The notes under the pieces are model-generated. The model did not search any database, was not told where the DNA came from, and saw only the letters and a list, made by a program, of their open reading frames with translations. The position numbers and the translations under genes were made by a program. Of a stretch of 53,902 nt of DNA, positions 1 to 7,547 are shown piece by piece. Origin of the DNA: Caldivirga sp. MU80 (GTDB lineage Archaea > Thermoproteota > Thermoprotei > Thermoproteales > Thermocladiaceae). The stretch is taken from assembly GCF_001663375.1 (NCBI RefSeq), contig NZ_LCTF01000013.1, forward strand, positions 1-53,902, written 5' to 3'. Within the stretch, counting starts at the first letter, position 1, and every line of letters starts with the position of its first letter.

Positions 1-755
1 CCAGTGATGAGAGGGGTATTGATGTTATTAGGGAGAAGGTTAAGGAGTTCGCTAGGACAGTGGCCACAGGCCCAGTACCATTCAAACTAGTCATCCTAGA
101 TGAGGCTGATAACATGACTAGTGATGCACAGCAAGCCTTAAGGAGGATTATGGAGATGTACGCAGCATCAACAAGATTCATACTACTCGCAAACTACATA
201 AGCGGGATAATAGAGCCAATACAGTCAAGGTGCGCAATCTTCAGATTCAACCCACTACCAAGGGAAGCAGTAATAGAGAGGCTAAGGCAAATAGCAAAGG
301 AAGTGGGAGTACAGGCAAGTGAGGATGGGCTAGAGGCAATATGGGAAACAACACAAGGAGACCTAAGAAAAGCAATAAACACAATGCAAACCATAGCCGT
401 AACTAGGGGGAGGGTTGATGAAGATGCCGTGTACCAACTCTTCGGCGGCTTTAACCCGAGGGAGGTTAGGGACTTGGTTTACGAGGCATTAACTGGCGAC
501 TTTGGTAAGGCAGTGGTTGGCTTGAAGTCGTTAATAAAGGATAGGGGTGTTGACCCCATTTACGTGACTAGGCTTATCCATAGGGAGGTGACTTCAACGG
601 TCACAAATCTAAATATTCCGGAGTACCTGAAGCCAAGGATAATATACAGCATAGCCATGCGCCACCACGCAATACTGAGGGGTGGGGATGAGTTAACGCA
701 GGTGGTTGGACTGCTGGCTGAGATTAGAATGCTCCTCAAGGCTGCTGGTTCATAA
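1..755 (+). CDS. rfcS: Replication factor C small subunit, C-terminal part (5' end outside window)
   Basis: The reading frame is open from base 3, so the gene begins left of the window. RfcS is the AAA+ subunit of the clamp loader that opens and loads PCNA at primer-template junctions. Visible landmarks are the conserved ASDERG-type motif (SDERGIDVIREKVKEFA), the Walker B box VILDEADNMT, sensor-1 region FILLANY and the SRC motif (IQSRCAIFRF) with its arginine finger. After these come the lid helices and the C-terminal collar domain. The Asn usual before Tyr/Tyr-Ile in sensor 1 is present. The gene ends 65 bases before a mobile-element left end. Identification is firm; the upstream portion and any large-subunit partner are not visible. 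Confidence 0.95.
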   Translation, partial: SDERGIDVIREKVKEFARTVATGPVPFKLVILDEADNMTSDAQQALRRIMEMYAASTRFILLANYISGIIEPIQSRCAIFRFNPLPREAVIERLRQIAKEVGVQASEDGLEAIWETTQGDLRKAINTMQTIAVTRGRVDEDAVYQLFGGFNPREVRDLVYEALTGDFGKAVVGLKSLIKDRGVDPIYVTRLIHREVTSTVTNLNIPEYLKPRIIYSIAMRHHAILRGGDELTQVVGLLAEIRMLLKAAGS

Positions 756-909
756 ACCCATATGCCTATGCTGTTTAAGGATCACTATTATTTCTTCGAC
801 GATCATAATTTCTGATAAAAATGGTCAAGCCTCGCCCTTTAGAGTGGGGTTACCCCACTACGTGGGGTCTTATGCGTCAGGTTATAAGCTTCAGTTTTGT
901 TGGGATGTT

Positions 910-1000
910 TGGTGCTTGGGTTGGTGCCCCCGAGAGGGGGTTTCCCTTACCTCAGATGAGCCGGTGGGGCGATACCCCACCCTTATCACCACCCCAAGAA
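910..1000 (+). ncRNA. Candidate structured RNA inside MITE copy A
   Basis: The + strand folds into three stems. P1 pairs 915-926 with 987-998 (12 pairs, one mismatch). P2 is 927-931 with 936-940 closing a GAGA tetraloop. P3 pairs 955-960 with 982-987 (one G-U), topped by 964-969 with 975-980 around the loop CGATA. The copy at 19392-19484 keeps the same stems through paired changes: P2 C-G becomes U-A, the last pair of the P3 tip G-C becomes U-A, and the P3 base G-U becomes G-C. The G-U pair works only on this strand. I do not recognise the family. Expression is unproven. Confidence 0.55.
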
Positions 1001-1010
1001 CGAAACCATT

Positions 1011-1080
1011 AACCCCGCAGAGGGAGTAACGGACGAGACCCCCACAATGAAACCCCACCCAAAAGGCGGGAAGGGGGTCA
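1011..1080 (+). ncRNA. Guide-RNA-like (omegaRNA/reRNA-type) right end of MITE copy A
   Basis: This 70-base stretch aligns with the 3' end of the TnpB element and with 9550-9622. Shared blocks are CCCCG...GGG-GTAAC, AGACCCC, AACCCC, AAGG-GGG and the terminal AGGGGGTCA. In IS605-family elements this end is transcribed as the scaffold of the RNA that guides TnpB, and the bases just outside it act as the guide. Here the outside sequence starts TATCCTTC. That it is transcribed and usable by the TnpB at 31-33 kb is inference. Confidence 0.5.
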
Positions 1081-1085
1081 TATCC

Positions 1086-1114
1086 TTCCCACCCTAAAGG
1101 GCGAGGTTTGTCAT
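1086..1114 (-). mobile_element. Short TnpB-element end relic, inverted
   Basis: On the minus strand this reads ATGACAAACCTCGCCCTTTA followed by GGGTGGGAAGG. It is a left end facing the MITE at 821-1080 and separated from its right end by five bases. It may be a solo end left by deletion, or part of a nested insertion. The remaining bases 1115-1320 show no gene. Confidence 0.5.
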
Positions 1115-1352
1115 TCGCTTTATCATTGCATATGATTACGCGGTTTCATGAGGCACAATGTCTCATTATCTTGGCCACTACTTAACCAGTCACGTGAGTT
1201 TATGGTCATCTCACGACTGGAGTCTATAAACAATCGGTGACGCATACGAATCAGCGGCGAAGGCCATTTAACAGACACAAATAGTGGCTATAAACAAATT
1301 CAGTTAAGAACGCTGGTAAGGTTTATTTACCTGAACTCCTAGGTAAGTAACT

Positions 1353-1793
1353 ATGAAGCTTGAAATTGAGGCTTACATCACGGGGTGCAGCGTCTTCCTA
1401 CTGATTAAACCTGAGAGCGAGGAAGCTGAGTTTGGTAAGGTTATGTCAAGTGTGTTGAGGTGGGGTGCGGTCAACCCTAGTGAGGTTAACTTAACCAATG
1501 CACCACTCAGCATCAGGCATGTCCTTGGCAACGTTACCGAGGCCTATGGGGGCTCATTAGGGCTTGACAATGAGGAGTTTGAGGGCATGCTACTCGTGGG
1601 CGGTGGTGGTAACGTGGTTGTTAATGGTAGGTTTAAGTCCTGCACTGGTGAGGTTCCCATAGGCATAGTCAATGACCTAGCCGGTAAGCTTGTGAACTCG
1701 CTGATGAGCATCTACGGTACGGTAACCAGTCTAGTGCACATATACAAGTTCACTGGGAGGTTAACCATGGAGGCCAGCACCCTACCTCCCTAG
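1353..1793 (+). CDS. Conserved hypothetical protein, 146 aa
   Basis: I do not recognise this protein. It is a soluble-looking alpha/beta protein of 146 residues without signal peptide or membrane segment. A glycine run (VGGGGNVVVNG, residues ~87-97) sits in its middle. The start ATG lies about 27 bases after a TATA-like GTTTATTTAC at 1321-1330, supporting this start with a short leader or none. It is followed by hisS on the same strand after 60 bases. hisS has its own TATA box, so the two are probably separate transcripts. Confidence 0.65.
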   Translation: MKLEIEAYITGCSVFLLIKPESEEAEFGKVMSSVLRWGAVNPSEVNLTNAPLSIRHVLGNVTEAYGGSLGLDNEEFEGMLLVGGGGNVVVNGRFKSCTGEVPIGIVNDLAGKLVNSLMSIYGTVTSLVHIYKFTGRLTMEASTLPP

Positions 1794-1853
1794 ACTAGGC
1801 AACCGCATGGCCACTATAAACCTTTAAATCCCAGCCTTAACACACATAGTTGA

Positions 1854-3119
1854 ATGGAGGATTGGATGCTTCAACCACCCAGGGGTATGAATGACTGGAC
1901 CCCTGATAAGTACTACTCACTGATCAACATAGCTAACCGTCTCTCAACAGTGGCGGAGTCCTTCGGCTACAGCGCCATAGAGACCCCGGCCCTGGAGCAC
2001 TTCGAGGTTCTTAAGGCTAAGGCAGGTGAGGAGGTGATTAATGAGATATACTACCTGAGGGATAAGGCTGGTAGGGAGCTTGGGTTAAGGTTTGACATGA
2101 CTGTCCCGGTGGCCAGGGTCCTCTCCTATAGGCGTGACTTCCCAAGGCCCATTAGGCTTTACTACGTCTCAAAGGTCTGGAGGTATGATGAACCCCAGTT
2201 TGGTAGGTTTAGGGAGTTTTACCAATTCGGCGTTGAGCACGTTGGGTCACCCACCGTTCAGTCAGACGCCGAGGTGCTTGCACTGGCGGTCAAGGCGCTT
2301 GAGGCAGTTAACCTACCTCAATTGATGGTTAGGGTCAGCGACAGGAGGGTCATGGATCAGGTTCTTGAGAAACTGGGCATAAATGCCGCTAGGGATGCGG
2401 TGCTTAGGGTGCTTGATAAGAGGGGTAAGGTTCCGGATGAGGAGTTGGTTAGGCTACTGGTTAAGGAGGGGGTTGAGGAGGGTAAGGCCAAGTACCTGGT
2501 GGATTTGGCTGGCGTGAACACACCGATAGGTGAGTCAATTGGTGAGTTGAGGAGGCTGGGTATTAGTGATCAACTTGTTAACTACTTCGAGTCCCTCTCA
2601 AAGACCCTAACCCACTACAACGTTGCCGATAGGGTTAGGTTGGATTTAAGCATAGTGAGGGGTCTCGATTACTACACGGGCTTCGTCTTCGAGCTCTACA
2701 CGGATAGGATTAAACTGGCAGTTGGGGGTGGCGGCAGGTATGATGAGTTGTTGAGGATATACTCAGGGGAGGATGTGCCGGCGGTGGGTTTCGCAATAGG
2801 CATAGAGAGGGTTATGCTAGCCCTAGGCGAATTAGGCGACTCACAGCCATCCGTGGACTTCTACATATACCCTATGGAGCCTGAGCAATACGGCGTGGGC
2901 GTTAGGATAGCTGAAAACCTGAGGGGCATGGGATTTAGGGTGATTTTGGATGTCGGTAAGCCCAGTCTCAGGTCAGCCCTCGAATACGCCTCTAAGATTA
3001 AGGCTAGGAAGTTCATCATAATTGGGCGTAGGGAAATGGAGAACAACATGGCCAGGGTCAGGGACCTAGAAACCTGGAGTGAGGAAGACGTACCACTAAG
3101 CAGGTTACTTAAACAGTGA
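1854..3119 (+). CDS. hisS: Histidyl-tRNA synthetase
   Basis: This cytosolic class II synthetase charges tRNA-His with histidine using ATP. At 421 residues it has the usual archaeal length. Motif 2 is visible as RYDEPQFGRFREFYQFGVEHVG, split by its loop (residues ~108-128). The histidine-binding motif LDYYTGFVFELY is near residue 271, GGGGRYDELL near 290, and motif 3 AVGFAIGIERVM near 307. The C-terminal ~95 residues look like the anticodon-binding domain. A TATA box (CTTTAAA, about 1822-1828) ends about 26 bases before the ATG, so translation is probably leaderless. A TnpB-element relic lies directly after the stop. Confidence 0.96.
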   Translation: MEDWMLQPPRGMNDWTPDKYYSLINIANRLSTVAESFGYSAIETPALEHFEVLKAKAGEEVINEIYYLRDKAGRELGLRFDMTVPVARVLSYRRDFPRPIRLYYVSKVWRYDEPQFGRFREFYQFGVEHVGSPTVQSDAEVLALAVKALEAVNLPQLMVRVSDRRVMDQVLEKLGINAARDAVLRVLDKRGKVPDEELVRLLVKEGVEEGKAKYLVDLAGVNTPIGESIGELRRLGISDQLVNYFESLSKTLTHYNVADRVRLDLSIVRGLDYYTGFVFELYTDRIKLAVGGGGRYDELLRIYSGEDVPAVGFAIGIERVMLALGELGDSQPSVDFYIYPMEPEQYGVGVRIAENLRGMGFRVILDVGKPSLRSALEYASKIKARKFIIIGRREMENNMARVRDLETWSEEDVPLSRLLKQ

Positions 3120-3127
3120 CAAAAGAA

Positions 3128-3162
3128 CAACAAGTCCCGCCCTTCAGGGTGGGAGGGAGTCA
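3128..3162 (+). mobile_element. Minimal TnpB-type element (left end fused to right end)
   Basis: The stretch reads AACAAGTCCCGCCCTTCAGG then GTGGGAGGGAGTCA: a left end (AAGTCCCGCCC) running straight into a right end (GGGAGGGAGTCA) with a short stem CGCCCTTCAGGGTG. It begins nine bases after the hisS stop, so it could also serve as that gene's 3' hairpin. Bases 3163-3353 show nothing else. Confidence 0.5.
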
Positions 3163-3353
3163 TAGCAAATTATAGATACTTCTCTTGTTTTACCTTAAAC
3201 CGAATAGATTGGACTAAGGGAATTAACCGGCAGTATATCTAAAGCCAAGGCTAATAAACAAAGACACCAAACCCCTCCCACCAACCACATAAACCATTAA
3301 TCAACACGTCATTAAAGGATTTTTATTTTTCACAACAATCCATTTTAATGAAT

Positions 3354-3830
3354 TTACTGGATACTTTCCACCTTCTTCTTGGTTTCCCTTAAGCCGTCTG
3401 AGACCTTCCAAATCTCCTCCGCATAGTGCCTTAACTCGCTGCGTAGGTTGGCTAGGTCAGTTAACCTAGCCTTTAATTCACTGATCCTCCTCGCCATGGT
3501 TATTAACGGCTTGTAGACCTCGTTGTAAATGGTAAGTGCCTCACCCTCCTTACCTAGGTAAATGCTCTTAATGCTACCCTCACCCTTACACTTAAGGTAA
3601 TAGTAATAATACTTGTCACCCACCTTATTCTTAACCCACGTCTTCTCAAGGTAACAGTCACCGTACTCCTCGTAAAGCTTAACCAAAGGCTCTACGATGC
3701 TAAGCTCCTCCTCCAGCCTTTTTAATGAAGATTCAACATCACTAAGCCTTTCCTCAATCCTAACCAACTCCCTGACATCAAACAAACCCAGGGGGTCTAG
3801 TAAAGCTGCTGAAGCTTTCTTAGACCCCAT
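3354..3830 (-). CDS. Coiled-coil protein of unknown function, 158 aa
   Basis: I do not recognise a family. Two long helical segments with heptad-like leucines (residues ~15-60 and ~105-158) flank a short central block. The block holds two cysteines and a tyrosine run (DCYLEKTWVKNKVGDKYYYY, then YLKC), which resembles a small beta hairpin between coiled-coil arms. No signal peptide or membrane segment is evident. A copy of the GTGTTAGGTAG palindrome starts nine bases upstream of the start codon, where it could act on the gene's promoter. The gene stands alone between hisS and the secretion ATPase. Confidence 0.6.
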   Translation of the reverse strand: MGSKKASAALLDPLGLFDVRELVRIEERLSDVESSLKRLEEELSIVEPLVKLYEEYGDCYLEKTWVKNKVGDKYYYYYLKCKGEGSIKSIYLGKEGEALTIYNEVYKPLITMARRISELKARLTDLANLRSELRHYAEEIWKVSDGLRETKKKVESIQ

Positions 3831-3838
3831 GAATTAGA

Positions 3839-3879
3839 GTGTTAGGTAGCACTTTATAAACATTTTTCTACCTAACACC
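3839..3879. repeat. GTGTTAGGTAG palindrome, copy 1
   Basis: The left arm GTGTTAGGTAG and right arm CTACCTAACACC are separated by an AT-rich centre (CACTTTATAAACATTTTT). Unlike the other copies, its centre does not match the AATCTGAAGAAAA core. It sits nine bases before the start codon of the coiled-coil gene on the minus strand. Confidence 0.7.
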
Positions 3880-4197
3880 ATTCATAAGACCCAATAATTA
3901 GAAGCCAAGCAGGTTTAAGCATACATCATGCATGCAGTTATACTGAATTTCGTGAAATAATGGATTAGCATTATAGTTTGGCATAACTTTGATTCACATT
4001 AGGCCATTATTCAGATTGCATGTTTCATGAATTTTCTCAATTTTTACATTGATTTTTAGGATCATCGTAGGTTATGCTTCAATTTCTTCATTACCATTCA
4101 ATCTTTCATAAAATCATTAGAGGAGGAACAGCACATTAAATGAGACGCAGAGGCTACTTCAATGAAACCACCTAAAACAAATCGCAAATCTCAAAAA
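3880..4197. other. AT-rich intergenic stretch, no feature seen
   Basis: About 320 bases between the palindrome and the end of the secretion ATPase gene. It is richer in A+T than its surroundings. I see no credible reading frame, tRNA, or element end in it. Confidence 0.5.
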
Positions 4198-5565
4198 TCA
4201 TGCATGGGTGTGTAGTTTGCTTATTGACGCTAGTAGTTGATCTATGGGTGCATCCATTAGTTCGCCTATTATGCTTCTCCTTATGTGTAGGTCATTCCTT
4301 ATATCTGGCTGGTCATTTACACTGCTGGGTACGACTATGTCCTTAACGTACCTGAATCTCCTCAGTACCCTCACCCCATTACCTAGGTCCGTGGGTACGT
4401 AATCGAGACCAAGCACCACCACTGCAATATCCCTCAGTATGTCCTCTGGGTTTGGGGTTAGTACGGAGAGTCTCCTAATCATCTGCTGGTAGTCCTCAGC
4501 ATGAAAAGTCGTTATCCCGCCATGGCCAGTGGTCACTGCGTTTAACCATGCCTTAACCTCCTCAGGTTCCCTAACCTCATTGACTATCACGTAGTCTGCC
4601 CCCATCCTCAATGCGTGGGCTATCAGCTCACCCTTGGTTATTGGCCTAACCCCTAGGCCGAAGGACTTCCTCTCGAAGAGTTTAACCACCAGGTGTCCTG
4701 GTAGGTTCATCTCGTCGACGTCCATTATGAGGACCTTCATTGCGTGAGGCTTAACCATCATGGCTATGGCATTGGCCAGGCTTGTCTTTCCTGAACCCAT
4801 GGGGCCTATTATCAGTATCGGGACCTTATCCTCAGCCAGCCTCCACAGTAGGGCGGCTTGGTTAATGGTCAGCATGCCCTGCTTCACCAGTAGGGGCAGT
4901 GTCCATGGTCTACTGGGCAGGATCCTGACGTGGATGCTGATTCTAGAGACTGGCTCGGTGGAGATGGTGAACCTAACCTTGTATTCTGGGTCCGTTACTG
5001 AGACTAGGGGCATGTAGGCTGTTATGGGTGTCCTAGTCCTCCTGGCCACGTTAACTGCGATGTGGTTAACCAGGTCCCTAATGGTTAGGTTAGCCTCGGT
5101 TAGCCTCATTGGGAGTAACCTAACTGGCCTAATGACCCTAACCTCACTTAGCCTAACCACACATAAACCATAATCCCTATGGTTAACCCTAACGCCACTT
5201 AGGTCGATGTAAACGTCCGTCACGCCCTCATCCATTAGTATGGGTGTTAATGGGCCGTAGGCGTTGATCCACCTATCCACCACTGCCTTAACCAGGGAGT
5301 CAAACTTCTCGTCAGGTCTATGCCCAAGCCTAGTTAAGGCTGACTTATACCTCTTAATTAACTTAGCTGGGTTTTTACCTAACTTAACCCACTCCTCGAA
5401 GAATGTTGGGTCCACTAGGGTTATGTAGCCTGGGACCTGGTCCATTGGGAAGACTTGAACCACGTCGCCGACGCTTCTGTACTCGATCAAAGTCCTAATG
5501 CCGAGGTTAGTTATGGTTTTGCTGGATAAGGCATTGCCAATGGGCTTAACGATGGATACGTGCAT
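4198..5565 (-). CDS. VirB11/TadA/GspE-family secretion or pilus-assembly ATPase
   Basis: This 455-residue protein belongs to the hexameric type II/IV secretion ATPases that drive pilus, archaellum or DNA-transfer machines from the cytoplasmic face of the membrane. Motifs seen are Walker A GPMGSGKTS (~254-262), an Asp-box-like LIMDVDEMNLPGH, Walker B region ADYVIVNEVREPEE, and the His box TTGHGGITTFHAED. The ~200 N-terminal residues form the usual less conserved domain. It is divergent from a prepilin-like gene (5674) and lies near secreted and small membrane proteins, which suggests a pilus function. The usual partner, a TadC/FlaJ-like membrane platform protein, is not in this window. Confidence 0.85.
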   Translation of the reverse strand: MHVSIVKPIGNALSSKTITNLGIRTLIEYRSVGDVVQVFPMDQVPGYITLVDPTFFEEWVKLGKNPAKLIKRYKSALTRLGHRPDEKFDSLVKAVVDRWINAYGPLTPILMDEGVTDVYIDLSGVRVNHRDYGLCVVRLSEVRVIRPVRLLPMRLTEANLTIRDLVNHIAVNVARRTRTPITAYMPLVSVTDPEYKVRFTISTEPVSRISIHVRILPSRPWTLPLLVKQGMLTINQAALLWRLAEDKVPILIIGPMGSGKTSLANAIAMMVKPHAMKVLIMDVDEMNLPGHLVVKLFERKSFGLGVRPITKGELIAHALRMGADYVIVNEVREPEEVKAWLNAVTTGHGGITTFHAEDYQQMIRRLSVLTPNPEDILRDIAVVVLGLDYVPTDLGNGVRVLRRFRYVKDIVVPSSVNDQPDIRNDLHIRRSIIGELMDAPIDQLLASISKLHTHA

Positions 5566-5600
5566 TAAGCCAAGTCCATGCAGGTAGCCTTAAGCCAAGT
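5565..5600. promoter_or_regulatory. Direct repeat TTAAGCCAAGT x2 between divergent genes
   Basis: TTAAGCCAAGT occurs at 5565-5575 and again at 5590-5600, a 25-base period. It overlaps the start of the ATPase gene (minus strand) and lies ~75 bases before the prepilin-like gene. The spacing and place suit a regulator binding site, but chance recurrence is not excluded. Confidence 0.3.
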
Positions 5601-5673
5601 GCACGTAGGGTTAAGGCTGGTTAACATTACCCTACTTGCAGCCAGCCCTAGGGTACCACTTAAACAACAGCCT

Positions 5674-5994
5674 ATGAATTGGCCTAGGTTAAGGAACCTT
5701 AATGGTGGCGTGAGGGATGGCTTGTCCAGCGTGGTTGCAGTCCTAGTGGTGCTAATCATGGTTGTTGTAATGGCATCACTTGCCTTAATCCTAATTAACC
5801 TATTCAAGTCCTACGACTACTCATCAAGTGAAATACTGAGTATTGGTCTAGGCTCTCTGAATTGCCTTAACGGCACAGGCATGGTTCCAGTAAGCATCAA
5901 CAGTATAGTGATACAGGTGGGTAGGTACTGTGCATTAGTTACTGGTAATGGAACCTACTACGTGATCCACCCAGCCCTGGGCAGCCCAGGTTAA
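5674..5994 (+). CDS. Prepilin-like protein with class III signal sequence
   Basis: The frame is open further upstream, but ATG 5674 gives a sensible short leader. The segment RDGLSSVVAVLVVLIMVV fits archaeal prepilins: a charged residue and Gly, predicted cleavage before LSS by a PibD/EppA-type peptidase, then a ~22-residue hydrophobic helix used for filament assembly. GTG 5710 would give an even shorter leader. The mature domain (~65 residues) has two cysteines (SLNCLNGTG, RYCALVTG) that could form a disulfide. It is divergent from the secretion ATPase, so it could be that machine's substrate. Confidence is moderate because the protein is short. Confidence 0.6.
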   Translation: MNWPRLRNLNGGVRDGLSSVVAVLVVLIMVVVMASLALILINLFKSYDYSSSEILSIGLGSLNCLNGTGMVPVSINSIVIQVGRYCALVTGNGTYYVIHPALGSPG

Positions 5995-6191
5995 CGTTGC
6001 CTAACACCACTTGGCTTAACCATCGTGTAGAGACCGTAGAGGAGCACTATGAGTATTATGAAGTCCACCCCGAAGGCCTCGTAGGCGTACCTATGCGGAT
6101 ACCCACCCCTATAGCCTAGGTAAGTGAACCCGAACACCACTATTAGCAGTACCAGTGCCACTGCCCACACCACCAAGTCCCTAATCCTCAT
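5991..6191 (-). CDS. Small two-helix membrane protein, 66 aa
   Basis: Residues ~8-27 (LVVWAVALVLLIVVFGFTYL) and ~43-58 (VDFIILIVLLYGLYTMV) form two membrane helices joined by a basic, Tyr-rich loop, with a short basic C-tail. No family is recognised. Its 3' end overlaps the prepilin-like gene's stop by four bases on the opposite strand. It is in the pilus-like neighbourhood but there is no direct evidence of shared function. Confidence 0.55.
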   Translation of the reverse strand: MRIRDLVVWAVALVLLIVVFGFTYLGYRGGYPHRYAYEAFGVDFIILIVLLYGLYTMVKPSGVRQR

Positions 6192-6269
6192 GGGTCCTCG
6201 GGTGGATTGGGGTAATTAAGTGTTTTGCCGAGGCGGAACGTTTTTAATGAAGCTTGGTCACCCAGTCCA

Positions 6270-6452
6270 GTGTCTAGTGATAAGTGGGCCTGTGTGGTCT
6301 GCGGTAGTAGGAATGTTGGCCTTATAATTGAGGGTAAGCCCTACTGCGGTAAATGCGGCTCTAAGGTGATTAGGCTGCATATGTACAGGTTCCTTAATAG
6401 GCTTAAGCAGGAAAACTTAATAGACCCGGGCGTTAGGATACCTGAACCATGA
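6270..6452 (+). CDS. Small zinc-ribbon protein, 60 aa
   Basis: Two CxxC knuckles (CVVCGSRN and CGKCGSK) separated by ~16 residues make a zinc ribbon followed by a short helical tail. The frame is open from TTG 6225. However, a TATA-like GTTTTTAATG at ~6239-6248 lies 22-31 bases before GTG 6270, so leaderless translation from 6270 is preferred. The stop overlaps the ATG of the next gene (ATGA), which suggests one transcript with the secreted protein downstream. The role could be nucleic-acid or protein binding; nothing narrows it. Confidence 0.6.
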   Translation: MSSDKWACVVCGSRNVGLIIEGKPYCGKCGSKVIRLHMYRFLNRLKQENLIDPGVRIPEP

Positions 6453-6973
6453 GGATGGTTAACCTGCTTCCAATAGCTTTGGTGGTACTGTTTGGGCTAG
6501 CCGTGGTTACCCACGCCCAGCAGTGCATGCTGGTGGTTAACGCCACGCAGATGCGCATGAACATCACCACCAACGCCCAGTTCATTGAAGTACACGCATG
6601 GGGTGTGCTGGGGATTAGGAATACGACGACTTGCAATGTACACTACATTGCCTTCAGATACTCGCTACCCGGCATGGAAACGCTGCTTTACATTAATGCA
6701 GTATCCAACGCCAGCGATTACATCAGCATAAACTACACTAATAAGGCTGGCTACACCTTAACCTGCCTAGCCCTCAACCCACTAAGGAGCCAGAATGGGG
6801 TGGTTAACATAACCTCAGGCAATGGCCACATTACGACCTACTGCTCAATCATAGACAAGGGTTCACTGGCCCTCTACAGCTTGCTGATTGTCACTCTGGT
6901 GTCCGCAGCCCTGGCCTCTTCATCATACTTCCTGGTTAGGAGCACCATAGATGCACTGCGGGCTAGGTCTTAG
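6449..6973 (+). CDS. Secreted or membrane-anchored protein, 174 aa
   Basis: An N-terminal signal peptide (LLPIALVVLFGLAVVTHA, cleavage likely near AQQ) precedes an extracellular domain. That domain has several N-glycosylation sequons (NAT, NIT, NTT, NAS, NYT) and four cysteines. A C-terminal membrane helix (LYSLLIVTLVSAALASSSYF, ~143-162) ends in a basic cytoplasmic tail RSTIDALRARS. So the protein is a type I membrane protein. It overlaps the zinc-ribbon gene by four bases and the next gene, on the opposite strand, by 11 bases. Family not recognised. Confidence 0.6.
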   Translation: MRMVNLLPIALVVLFGLAVVTHAQQCMLVVNATQMRMNITTNAQFIEVHAWGVLGIRNTTTCNVHYIAFRYSLPGMETLLYINAVSNASDYISINYTNKAGYTLTCLALNPLRSQNGVVNITSGNGHITTYCSIIDKGSLALYSLLIVTLVSAALASSSYFLVRSTIDALRARS

Positions 6974-7547
6974 TTATCTCAATTACCCATGAGGCAACCA
7001 GCTGGGCAACCTTACCCAGCTCACCCACCCAGTCCCCGTTGATTAAGGTTAACCTAGCTCCATTAGCCACCGACTTAACCGTGTTAGCCTCCTCAACAGG
7101 TGCATTAGGGTCATTAATGCTGTAGATGAGGATCATGGGCCTATTAAGCCTGGGTAAGAGGTCAAGGTAGTTTATGACCCTAGGTGTCGAAACCAAGGCA
7201 AGCCCAATGAGGGCTTTGGGCATGAACTGGGTTACGTAATCCAAGGCCACCACGCCACCCTGCCCCAGGCCCAGCAGCACAAAGCCGCTGCTCAGCTTAT
7301 CTACAATTAATGATAGGGCAGTCACCTTACTGGCCCTATTCATGCGTGTGAAGGATGAGGCATCAACTGCAATCACCCTAAGCCCCACCCCAGTGAACTC
7401 ACCGGCAACGTTGAGGATGCTACTGACCGTTAAGTTAACCGGTGGCATAACAACAACAGGTACTCCCCCCACCCCAACCTCCAGGTACCTAACCTTAAGG
7501 GAACCCACAGTCACGTAATTCTCAGCAATCACCTGCGCCATGCCCAT
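6963..7547 (-). CDS. Alpha/beta-hydrolase-fold protein lacking the serine nucleophile
   Basis: The 194-residue protein has the order of an alpha/beta hydrolase: strand and oxyanion region VPVVVMPPVN, strand LRVIAVDASSF, nucleophile elbow FVLLGLGQGGVVAL (~89-102), acid-strand region PMILIYSINDPNAP. The elbow consensus G-x-S-x-G reads G-L-G-Q-G, so the nucleophile position (residue 95) is Gly. The expected His near the C-terminus is not obvious either (NGDWVGEL). It is shorter than most family members because the cap is missing. Catalysis by the usual triad is therefore unlikely. A binding or scaffolding role is inference. Confidence 0.6.
   Translation of the reverse strand: MGMAQVIAENYVTVGSLKVRYLEVGVGGVPVVVMPPVNLTVSSILNVAGEFTGVGLRVIAVDASSFTRMNRASKVTALSLIVDKLSSGFVLLGLGQGGVVALDYVTQFMPKALIGLALVSTPRVINYLDLLPRLNRPMILIYSINDPNAPVEEANTVKSVANGARLTLINGDWVGELGKVAQLVASWVIEITKT

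Larger units (their letters stand above)
821..1080 (+). mobile_element. Non-autonomous element with TnpB-transposon ends (MITE, copy A)
   Basis: The element starts with ATGGTCAAGCCTCGCCCTTT followed by a short palindrome (CCCCACTACGTGGGG). This is the same left end found upstream of the TnpB gene at 32.8 kb. It ends in a right end, GGCGGGAAGGGGGTCA, matching the 3' end of the TnpB element. Between the ends there is no credible protein. Instead there is a segment about as long as, and clearly similar to, the element at 19301-19555. Short open frames inside it (for example 821-1012) are made of element-end sequence and are not genes. It is probably mobilised in trans by IS605-type machinery that is not encoded in the window. 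Confidence 0.75.

Noticed and set aside
706-1029. Open frames at 706-1029 and 821-1012 as genes
   Set aside because: They are made of transposon-end and MITE sequence, lack codon use like the neighbours, and match the non-coding copy at 19.3 kb.
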